DNA from: Gemmatimonadota bacterium
GTDB taxonomy: Bacteria; Gemmatimonadota; Gemmatimonadetes; Palauibacterales; Palauibacteraceae
Assembly: GCA_030601615.1 (NCBI GenBank)
Contig: JAUVTH010000126.1
Coordinates: 1-5,176, forward strand
Reading direction: 5' to 3'
DNA: 5,176 nucleotides
Position numbers and translations under genes: made by a program. The notes beneath the pieces were generated by a model, which was not told the DNA's origin, ran no database searches, and worked only from the letters and a program-made list of their open reading frames with translations. Positions 1-5,176 of this stretch are shown here, piece after piece. Numbering within the stretch: position 1 is the first letter of the stretch; each line of letters opens with the position of its first letter.

Positions 1-206
1 GTGGCCGCGATGGGGCCAGAGTACCGGTAGCCAGCGTGTGGCGCGATCAGGGCTTTGGGCCGTCCTGGGGGCTCGACCGGGGCAGAGTGCCTGGCGCAGT
101 CCGCGAGAGCGTTGCGCAGGGCCGGTGCATCGGAAGGGTAGAACAGTCCCGCCACCGCGGGGCGGCGCACCCGTCCGCTGTCCATGGAGTCGGCACAGAT
201 GTCCAT
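1..206 (-). CDS. amrB: AmmeMemoRadiSam system protein B (MEMO family), N-terminal part, cut by the left edge
   Basis: Reading the minus strand from the ATG at 206 gives 68 codons with no stop, running off the left edge. Two hallmark MEMO motifs are visible: RRPAVAGLFYP at residues 14-24 and APHAGYRYSGPIAA at residues 55-68. In the family, the His of PHAGY (here H57) corresponds to a metal-binding His of human MEMO1. The other ligands lie beyond the window. MEMO proteins have a fold related to extradiol dioxygenases. In bacteria this protein is often encoded with an AMMECR1 protein and a radical SAM protein, and its reaction is not established. It has no signal peptide, so it is probably cytoplasmic. 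The start at 206 is favoured by an AGAGGA ribosome binding site 10 nt upstream. The in-frame ATG at 185 has none, although it would also leave both motifs intact. The gene is divergent from the lipoprotein gene at 348. The family call is firm; the symbol follows common annotation usage. Confidence 0.87.
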   Translation of the reverse strand, partial: MDICADSMDSGRVRRPAVAGLFYPSDAPALRNALADCARHSAPVEPPGRPKALIAPHAGYRYSGPIAA

Positions 207-216
207 AGCTTGGGAT

Positions 217-222
217 TCCTCT
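217..222 (-). promoter_or_regulatory. Ribosome binding site of the MEMO-family gene
   Basis: On the minus strand the sequence reads AGAGGA, 10 nt before the ATG at 206. The spacing is slightly long but acceptable. It supports 206 over the second in-frame ATG at 185, which is preceded by coding-like sequence without a purine-rich stretch. Confidence 0.5.
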
Positions 223-307
223 CGATCGCAGCCAGCCGGGCGTCCTCCCGGCATTGCGCCAGCCGCCGGATACGCTAGCCTTAGTGTTGGACCCGGCCGC
301 CGATGTC

Positions 308-329
308 GGGTGCCTGTCAGGACACACCC
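308..329 (+). repeat. Small inverted repeat in the leader of the lipoprotein gene
   Basis: GGGTG (308-312) pairs with CACCC (325-329), and TGTC (315-318) with GACA (321-324), leaving a CC bulge and a two-base centre. It ends just before the ribosome binding site at 333. It could be an operator or a weak RNA hairpin near the translation start. Arms this short also occur by chance in GC-rich DNA. Confidence 0.25.
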
Positions 330-332
330 AGT

Positions 333-339
333 GGAGAGA
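333..339 (+). promoter_or_regulatory. Ribosome binding site of the lipoprotein gene, decides the start
   Basis: GGAGAGA lies 8 nt before the ATG at 348. The upstream in-frame ATG at 303 has no comparable site and would add 15 residues in front of the signal peptide, so 348 is chosen. Confidence 0.65.
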
Positions 340-347
340 TATCTGTC

Positions 348-1196
348 ATGCGACCCATCTTCCATACCCGGTCAACCGCAACGGTTCCCGCGATCCTAGC
401 CGCTCTTGTCCTCACCGGCGCGTGCGCCAGCTCGGGAGGGGGGCCGATCTACGAGTTCCAGCCGACCGAAGCGCCGCTGACGTACACGTTGTCGAGCGAG
501 GGCGGAAACGACATTGATACGCCTGCCGGCACGCAGGGGGCGACCTACAGCAGTGAAGCGACGATGACGTTGCAGTTTGGCGAGGCGGTCGAGAACGGAA
601 CGACGTTCACGGTCACGATCGAGTCGATGGTTCTCGAGACGGGCGGTGACTTCGGCAGCAATATGATCGACCTCACGGCCGACGTGGCGGGAAAACCGTT
701 CCGCGGATGGATGACTTGGGACGGGGAACTGACGTTCACCGAGACACCGGACATCTCGAGAGACAACCTCTCGTCGGCGGACCTGCAGCGTGTGGTGTCG
801 GCGCTGTTGTTCCCGCTGCCGCCGGGCGGTGACATGGCGGTCGGGAGCTGGGCACATCGGGTGACGCTTCCCATGGGCGGCGGACTCGACGGAGAGTCGG
901 TGTATGATGGCTCGATGGCGGTGGCCGGCGACACGGTGTGGAACGGCATCCGGGCGACCGTCTTCGTATCGGAAGGCGTGCTCCACATGGAGGGGAGTGG
1001 ACAGCCTCAGGGTGCTCCGTCCGAGATTGAGCTGGTGAACGACGTGGAGGCTCGCACTCTCTATATCTGGGACTACGAGCGCGGCGTGTTGCTGGCGGTC
1101 GGGGGCTCGGGTGAAGGCGGCGGCGATATCTCTACGATGGGATTCAGCATGCCCATGGCCGTGTTCTCTGAGCTGGACATTCAGTTGGTGCCCTGA
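348..1196 (+). CDS. Putative lipoprotein of unknown function, 282 residues
   Basis: I do not recognise a named family with certainty. The N-terminus is a lipoprotein signal peptide: a basic start (R2, R8), a hydrophobic stretch around residues 13-22 and the lipobox-like LTGAC with the acylated Cys at C26. The -3 position is Thr rather than the usual Leu, so the lipobox is acceptable but not ideal. C26 is the only cysteine I see. The mature part looks beta-rich, with many alternating Thr/Val stretches, for example around residues 58-95, and a Gly-rich loop near 251-260. A motif of the type LPPGGDMAVGSWAHRVTLP at about 158-176 resembles secreted lipoproteins with a DUF6263-like layout, but I cannot confirm that. 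No catalytic motif is apparent. It is probably anchored in the inner or outer membrane facing the periplasm. It is a single gene with its own terminator, divergent from the MEMO gene and convergent with the protease gene. Confidence 0.85.
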   Translation: MRPIFHTRSTATVPAILAALVLTGACASSGGGPIYEFQPTEAPLTYTLSSEGGNDIDTPAGTQGATYSSEATMTLQFGEAVENGTTFTVTIESMVLETGGDFGSNMIDLTADVAGKPFRGWMTWDGELTFTETPDISRDNLSSADLQRVVSALLFPLPPGGDMAVGSWAHRVTLPMGGGLDGESVYDGSMAVAGDTVWNGIRATVFVSEGVLHMEGSGQPQGAPSEIELVNDVEARTLYIWDYERGVLLAVGGSGEGGGDISTMGFSMPMAVFSELDIQLVP

Positions 1197-1217
1197 GCCG
1201 GTGACCGGACCGCAGTC

Positions 1218-1263
1218 CCGGATGTGACGAGGCCGCCTTTCCGGGCGGCCTCGTCACATCCGG
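1218..1263. terminator. Perfect 20-bp hairpin, likely bidirectional terminator between convergent genes
   Basis: Arms 1218-1237 and 1244-1263 are exact reverse complements over 20 bp, with a 6-nt loop TTTCCG at 1238-1243. The stem is very GC-rich near the loop (GGCCGCC/GGCGGCC). It starts 21 nt after the stop of the plus-strand gene and 27 nt after the stop of the minus-strand gene, the expected place for a shared terminator. Neither side has a run of T, so it is not a textbook intrinsic terminator. It may act by stalling polymerase or by protecting the 3' ends of both transcripts. Confidence 0.8.
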
Positions 1264-1290
1264 TTGAAGGTCGGGCGGTCGGAATTCCGG

Positions 1291-3750
1291 TCAGTCTTCC
1301 GGATCCAGAATCTTTTCGATCCGCGCCAGCGAGTCCTGCAGGTGCAGACGCGTCATGCGGTCCGGGCCTGACGCTAGGCGGTTCCGGATCTCCCGCTGCA
1401 GCGATTCCAACTCGCCTCGGGCGACCGCACGGATATCGGATTGGGGCAGGTTGACGTTCGTGACGAACTCATCGCGGCCGGGGACGGAGACCGTCGGGCC
1501 TGACGGACCGTCCCCGTTCATCAGGTCGTTGATCCGCTCCAGGTAACCGCGCTGCAGGTTCCTCCGGTACGTGTCGATCGAACCGCCGGTGCGGAGCTCG
1601 GTCCACACCGCCTGCCGTACGTCCGTCATCATCTCTGGCAGACTGTAGGACGCGTCGCCGAAACGGGCTGCGTCCTCGATCATCCGCTGCATTCGGCCGG
1701 CCTGGAGCACATTGTTCAGCACTCCGACCTGCAGGCGCCGCATCCGCTCGACCGTGCCCACGTTCTCGATGCGTCCGAGGATGTCCTCGTTGATCATCCA
1801 GGTGGGCGGTGTGAAGGCCTCATCGGACACGAACTGCATGGCGAGCCTCTGGATTTCCGCGGGCACTGGCTCGTAGATGACGCCTTCCTGGCCCTGACGC
1901 TTGCCAGTGCGCACGACGCCGCCGACATTCGCGACCACGTGGCCCATGTAACGGTTCCACTGGGCCGTGACCTGGCCGTACAGTTCCTCGAGCTCCGACC
2001 AGTCCTCCCCCTCCTCGTAGGTCCAGTCCATGAGGTTGGGGAGGATCCGCTTGAGGTTCGCGATCCCGAGCTCACCAGCCTCCATCGCGTCGGATCCGAT
2101 CGCCTCCGTGAGGGAGGTAGGATCGACGGCACTCGGTCCTCCGAACCAGTAGGTGGGGTCGTCTTCCCGCTCGCGGATCCAGGCGTTGAGGGTCTCCTTC
2201 TCGGCATCAGGGGAGTCTGCTTCGATGATCGGGCGGTATCCCCACATGATCGAGTAATCGTCGTACGGTCCGATGCGGGGATCGAAGCATGCGCCCTGGT
2301 CCTCGGGCTGAGCCACGTAGTTGAACCTGGCGTAGTCCATGATCGACGGAGCGACGCCCATCCGGCATACGAAGCCCGGTGCCCGCAGAGAATCGACGGG
2401 GTAGGCGGAGCTTGCCTTCATGTTGTGCGGGAGGCCCAACGTGTGCCCCACCTCGTGCGCCGCCACGAACCGGATCAGCTTGCCCATCACTTCGTCGGAG
2501 AACTTCACGGCGCGGGCTTCGGGGTTGGCGGCAGCCGTCTGGATCAGGTACCAGTTGCGCAGCAGGTTCGCGACGTTGTGATACCAGCCGATGTCACTCT
2601 CGAGGATCTCCCCGGAGCGTGGATCGTGCACGTGCGGCCCGAACGCGTTCTGGACGTCCGAGGGGAACCAGCGAATCACGGAGTACCGGATGTCCTCAGG
2701 GCTGAACTCCGGGTCTTCCTCCTGGGTCGGCGGGTCCCTGGCGATGATCGCGTTCCGGAATCCTGCGTGTTCGAATGCCTGCTGCCAGTCCTCCACTCCC
2801 GCCTTGAGGTAGGGCCGCCACTTCTCGGGCGTCGCCGGATCGATCCAGTAGACGATCGGCTTTACGGGATCCACGAGCTCGCCCCGCAGGAAGGCTGCCG
2901 TGTCGGCCGGCTCCAGGCGGTAACGCGTGATGTAGGTGCGCTCGACCGTCTTGTGGTCCGACAGTCCGTAGTCCACCTGGCTCACACTGAAGAACCCGAC
3001 GCGTTCGTCGAACAGGCGCGGCTGCATCGGCACTTCCGGAAGCAGCACCATCGACAGATTCATTTCGACCGAGATCGTTCCGGTGGATGAATTCGAGGGC
3101 GGCTCCTTTGCCTTGTACGTGAGAACGTGCCTGACCTCGATGTTCTTCGGGAAGCTCTTCGACCACTCGATGTACGAGCGGTCCTTGTCGAGACTCGAGA
3201 TCTTGTATTGCTCGCGGATACCGCTGGAAAGGCCGAGAACGGGCACGTCCTCCGTGAACAGCTTCGTGGTTTCGATCAGAACGGCCGAGCTGTCCGGATT
3301 CCAGGCCTCGATGTCGAACGCCGCTACGATCGGCTCGAAGTTGGAGTTTCGCACGGCCTCGTAGATCGGAAGCGAGTCGGCCGCGACGTTCTCGTACGAT
3401 ACGATTCGCAGCAGCACCTTGTCCCGCTTCTTCTGCCAGCGCACGGACTGAGTGTTGTTCTTCATCCCACCGTAGCCCAGGTCCTGCGCCGTACGGGCTC
3501 GCCGTGACACGAGCAGCATTTCACGATCGAGCAGGTCGAGGGGAATCTCGTAGTAGAGCTTCTCTTCGATCGTGTGAACGAGGAATAGCCCCGAATCGGA
3601 CACGGCCTTGTCCGTGACGATCTCGGCGTAGCTCTTCTTCTCGTCATCGTCGGATGACTTGCCATTCGGGCCCTGCGAACGGGCCGATGCGCACCCTGCC
3701 GCAAGTACACCAGCCAACAGGATTCCGGTCAGCGAACGAACACTTCTCAT
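1291..3750 (-). CDS. Zinc-dependent metalloprotease lipoprotein (DUF5118/DUF5117/Met-zincin family), 819 residues
   Basis: Predicted to be a membrane-anchored, envelope-facing zinc endopeptidase of the metzincin type. The N-terminus is a lipoprotein signal (hydrophobic residues 7-18, lipobox LAAGC, acylated C20). An acidic/basic linker follows (about 21-40), then a DUF5118-like segment (about 40-95, with YYEIPLDLLDREMLLVSR), a DUF5117-like region (about 95-290, with PRLFDERVGFF) and the catalytic region. The active site HEVGHTLGLPHN is at residues 432-443, giving zinc ligands H432, H436 and H442 and the catalytic E433. The Met-turn SIMDY is at 469-473. All key residues are present, so it should be active. 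The length is usual for the family. The ATG at 3750 is chosen because GCGAGG precedes it closely. The in-frame TTG at 3762 has no ribosome binding site. The gene lies 132 bp downstream of the TPR/barrel gene and converges on the lipoprotein gene at 348. The substrate is unknown. Confidence 0.93.
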   Translation of the reverse strand: MRSVRSLTGILLAGVLAAGCASARSQGPNGKSSDDDEKKSYAEIVTDKAVSDSGLFLVHTIEEKLYYEIPLDLLDREMLLVSRRARTAQDLGYGGMKNNTQSVRWQKKRDKVLLRIVSYENVAADSLPIYEAVRNSNFEPIVAAFDIEAWNPDSSAVLIETTKLFTEDVPVLGLSSGIREQYKISSLDKDRSYIEWSKSFPKNIEVRHVLTYKAKEPPSNSSTGTISVEMNLSMVLLPEVPMQPRLFDERVGFFSVSQVDYGLSDHKTVERTYITRYRLEPADTAAFLRGELVDPVKPIVYWIDPATPEKWRPYLKAGVEDWQQAFEHAGFRNAIIARDPPTQEEDPEFSPEDIRYSVIRWFPSDVQNAFGPHVHDPRSGEILESDIGWYHNVANLLRNWYLIQTAAANPEARAVKFSDEVMGKLIRFVAAHEVGHTLGLPHNMKASSAYPVDSLRAPGFVCRMGVAPSIMDYARFNYVAQPEDQGACFDPRIGPYDDYSIMWGYRPIIEADSPDAEKETLNAWIREREDDPTYWFGGPSAVDPTSLTEAIGSDAMEAGELGIANLKRILPNLMDWTYEEGEDWSELEELYGQVTAQWNRYMGHVVANVGGVVRTGKRQGQEGVIYEPVPAEIQRLAMQFVSDEAFTPPTWMINEDILGRIENVGTVERMRRLQVGVLNNVLQAGRMQRMIEDAARFGDASYSLPEMMTDVRQAVWTELRTGGSIDTYRRNLQRGYLERINDLMNGDGPSGPTVSVPGRDEFVTNVNLPQSDIRAVARGELESLQREIRNRLASGPDRMTRLHLQDSLARIEKILDPED

Positions 3751-3882
3751 GTCGCCTCGCAATGTTGCGCGATTGGATGTAGATGAATCAGAGACGGTCG
3801 CCGCTGCGGATCGCTCCGACGACTGCAGTCAAGAAGGAGAACACGCGGCCCGTTTGGGGGGTTGAGCGGACCGGGGTCCGGC
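3751..3882 (-). promoter_or_regulatory. Intergenic region before the metalloprotease gene, with a -35-like box and a palindrome
   Basis: The minus strand has TTGACT (3832-3827), five of six matches to a sigma-70 -35 box. Immediately overlapping it is the perfect 10-bp palindrome GACTGCAGTC (3821-3830). No good -10 box lies at 16-18 bp from it, so a promoter is possible but not shown. The rest of the interval, apart from the hairpin at 3864-3884, has nothing I can interpret. If there is no promoter here, the protease is transcribed from upstream of the TPR/barrel gene. Confidence 0.25.
3755..3760 (-). promoter_or_regulatory. Ribosome binding site of the metalloprotease gene, decides the start
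   Basis: The minus strand reads GCGAGG, 4 nt before the ATG at 3750. The spacing is short, but it is the only purine-rich site nearby. It overlaps the codons after the alternative TTG at 3762, arguing against that start. Confidence 0.5.
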
Positions 3883-3884
3883 TC
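3864..3884 (-). terminator. Short hairpin overlapping the stop of the TPR/barrel gene, weak terminator candidate
   Basis: GAGC and GGAC (3864-3871) pair with GTCC and GCTC (3876-3879 and 3881-3884) with one bulged G, giving an 8-bp GC-rich stem. It overlaps the stop codon at 3883-3885, and on the minus strand it is followed by AACCCCCCAAA rather than a T run. It could attenuate read-through into the protease gene or stabilise the upstream mRNA. It may also be chance in GC-rich DNA. Confidence 0.3.
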
Positions 3885-5176
3885 AGCCTCCAGCCCAGCC
3901 CATCTTGAAGCCGAGGGCCACCGCGATCACGGTGAACGCTTCGCCTCCCGGGGGACTCTGGTGCCGCAGGTAACCGCGGACTTCGCTTCCTCGAGTGATC
4001 GGCACGGCTGCTTCCAGCAGAAAGTCGAGTAACGTGCCCGACAGGTCGTCGCCCCGCTCACTGCTGATACTCCCGACTCCCAGCACGGGCTGAATTACGA
4101 AGCCGTTGTCGTTCTCCCACGCGACCCCCGCGTAGAGTCGCCCGTCCTTGTCCGCGTGGCGGCCTGTCTCGATCCAGTTCGTCCCGATCGTCTCTCCGTA
4201 GCTTCCCGAGGCGACGAAGCTGAGCTGCCGACCGATCGGTGTCTTGAGCCGGCTGAAGACGATCCAGTCCTCGCGGTCGAACCACCTTCCCAGGTAGCCG
4301 CCGATCCTGAGCTCGGTCGCACGCGGCGCGTCCGAGAAGCGTACGATCTGTGTCAGGCGGTATACGTTCTGCTGCAAGCTGGCTGATTCATCGACAGGCC
4401 CGAACTTCTGGGTTCGTTGTCCAAGCTCGATCGCCGTTTCCAGGCGGTGGCCGGATCCGTAGGACAGCGAGCCTCCCGCGAACCAGGAATCCCATTCATC
4501 AGGGCCGCGTACGAGCTCGGGGCTGCGTGGTGCGAGAGACCGGTCCCACCCACCCCACAGCTTGACGGCTGGAGAGATGGAAAGATCGATCGCCGCGCGT
4601 CGGACCCCCCCGGACTCTGAGTTATCGAACGTGCTTCCACCCCAGAGGCTACCGGTCACGTAACCAGGCGGACGTCCGAGATCCGCGATCTCGGTGTCGA
4701 CCGCGGCCAACGTCGGATCGATGTCCCGGGCGCGTGAGAGAGCGTCGGCTGCATCGTTCCGTCGCCCGGCTGCCGAGTAGGCCTGGCCCAGCCCGTACCA
4801 CGCGTCCGCGTCGCCCGGACTCCGCCGAGTCGCCACTTCGTACCACACTACCGCTTCGTCTGCCCGATCCTGTGCGAGGAACGCTGCCGCGAGGCCCTTT
4901 TGTGCATCCGGTCGTCGCGGGTTGATCCCCAGAGCGGCGCGGAAGCTCTGCTCCGCGGCCACGGCGTCCCCTTCCTCGAGACTCTCGTAACCCTCCCGGA
5001 TCGTCGCATCGACGGGGGTTTCGTCCGCCGGTCCGATGCCGGCGTCTGCGGCGTCCGCCCCTACCGCCACTCCGGCTGCGCCGGCTCCAGCCGCTGCCGG
5101 CGGGGGCCTCTCGATTCGCACGGGCAGAGTTGCGAGCACGGCGGCGTCGCTCCGGATTTCCCACGCGCCGACGTCT
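3883..5176 (-). CDS. TPR-repeat protein with an outer-membrane beta-barrel-like C-terminus, cut by the right edge
   Basis: The frame stays open to the right edge, giving 430 visible residues. The in-frame GTG at 5139 has a possible GGAG 10 nt upstream, but no signal peptide follows it. The codons before it read DVGAWEIRSDAA, so the true start is probably outside the window. Counting from that GTG: an Ala/Gly-rich linker (about 14-40), then three TPRs in exact 34-residue register at 43-76, 77-110 and 111-144. These have the canonical Gly/Ala-8, Ala-20, Ala-27 and Pro-32, and the third is near consensus (ADAWYGLGQAY). Residues 158-418 are aromatic- and Gly-rich amphipathic beta-strands without Cys, ending near AFTVIAVALGFKMGW, compatible with a barrel of roughly 10-12 strands. 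This order resembles YaiO-, PgaA- or BcsC-like TPR-porin proteins, some of which export polysaccharide. No synthase or glycosyltransferase is visible here, so the role is open. It is possibly co-transcribed with the metalloprotease downstream. Confidence 0.8.
   Translation of the reverse strand, partial: DVGAWEIRSDAAVLATLPVRIERPPPAAAGAGAAGVAVGADAADAGIGPADETPVDATIREGYESLEEGDAVAAEQSFRAALGINPRRPDAQKGLAAAFLAQDRADEAVVWYEVATRRSPGDADAWYGLGQAYSAAGRRNDAADALSRARDIDPTLAAVDTEIADLGRPPGYVTGSLWGGSTFDNSESGGVRRAAIDLSISPAVKLWGGWDRSLAPRSPELVRGPDEWDSWFAGGSLSYGSGHRLETAIELGQRTQKFGPVDESASLQQNVYRLTQIVRFSDAPRATELRIGGYLGRWFDREDWIVFSRLKTPIGRQLSFVASGSYGETIGTNWIETGRHADKDGRLYAGVAWENDNGFVIQPVLGVGSISSERGDDLSGTLLDFLLEAAVPITRGSEVRGYLRHQSPPGGEAFTVIAVALGFKMGWAGG

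Larger units (their letters stand above)
207..347. promoter_or_regulatory. Divergent intergenic region, presumed to hold promoters for both flanking genes
   Basis: The 141 bp between two divergent start codons must hold, or lie downstream of, a promoter for each gene. The least GC-rich patch is around 270-290 (reads TACGCTAGCCTTAGTGTTGG), the most likely core. A weak plus-strand pair is TTGCGC at 254-259 and TAGCCT at 276-281 with a 16-bp spacer, each matching only half of the sigma-70 consensus. No convincing minus-strand pair is visible. A 6-bp inverted repeat, GCCGGG/CCCGGC (235-240 and 247-252), lies in the presumed leader of the minus-strand gene. The region is called from gene layout, not from a strong motif. 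Confidence 0.35.

Noticed and set aside
36..278. Open frame of 80 codons on the plus strand near the left edge
   Set aside because: It is antisense to the MEMO-family gene, whose minus-strand translation carries conserved family motifs. The plus-strand product has low-complexity Arg/Ser/Ala composition and no signal.
303..347. Upstream in-frame ATG at 303 as the start of the lipoprotein
   Set aside because: It would place 15 polar residues in front of the signal peptide and has no ribosome binding site, whereas the ATG at 348 has GGAGAGA at ideal spacing.
396..988. Two overlapping minus-strand frames inside the lipoprotein gene
   Set aside because: Their translations have no recognisable domain. 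The plus-strand frame has a signal peptide, a ribosome binding site and a terminator at its end.
1939..3090. A 383-codon open frame on the plus strand, opposite the metalloprotease gene
   Set aside because: It lies wholly antisense to a gene with an intact active-site motif and lipoprotein signal. Its translation is rich in Arg, Val, Gly and His with no recognisable domain. Long antisense frames are normal in GC-rich coding DNA.
3751..3762. TTG at 3762 as the start of the metalloprotease
   Set aside because: It is a rare start codon with no purine-rich site upstream. The ATG at 3750 follows GCGAGG and gives a normal lipoprotein signal peptide.
5022..5100. Ala/Gly-rich low-complexity stretch as a possible DNA repeat
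   Set aside because: It is imperfect at the DNA level and is explained as a flexible linker between the unseen N-terminal part and the TPRs.
4649..5164. A 171-codon minus-strand frame overlapping the TPR region
   Set aside because: It is very rich in Arg and Gly, typical of a shifted frame in GC-rich DNA, while the frame in use shows three canonical TPRs in exact register.

Overview
The window is GC-rich throughout and carries three complete or nearly complete genes for envelope proteins, plus the start of a fourth gene cut by the left edge. The metalloprotease family seen here (DUF5118/DUF5117 plus Met-zincin), lipoprotein signals ending in Cys, and a TPR protein with an outer-membrane-barrel-like C-terminus indicate a didermic (Gram-negative) bacterium. 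The mix of this protease family with high GC suggests Gemmatimonadota or a neighbouring phylum. That placement is inference, since no rRNA or marker gene is present.

Layout from left to right. Positions 1-206 (minus strand, cut by the left edge) encode the first 68 residues of a MEMO-family protein, AmmeMemoRadiSam system protein B, recognised by its N-terminal motifs. Positions 207-347 are a divergent intergenic region with the ribosome binding sites of both flanking genes and a small inverted repeat. Positions 348-1196 (plus) encode a 282-residue lipoprotein of unknown function. Positions 1218-1263 form a perfect 20-bp hairpin between two convergent genes, a likely bidirectional terminator. 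Positions 1291-3750 (minus) encode an 819-residue lipoprotein zinc metalloprotease with a complete HExxHxxGxxH site and a Met-turn. Positions 3751-3882 are intergenic. Positions 3883-5176 (minus, cut by the right edge) encode three TPR repeats followed by a region that looks like an outer-membrane beta-barrel.

The TPR/barrel gene lies upstream of the protease on the same strand, 132 bp away, so the two may be co-transcribed, but the gap could hold a separate promoter. Three of the four products appear to be envelope proteins, while the MEMO protein is expected in the cytoplasm. No mobile element, CRISPR array, tRNA or rRNA was seen. I see no clear evidence of a wholly new system. The least explained parts are the orphan lipoprotein, the substrate of the protease, and the TPR/barrel protein with its unseen N-terminal part.
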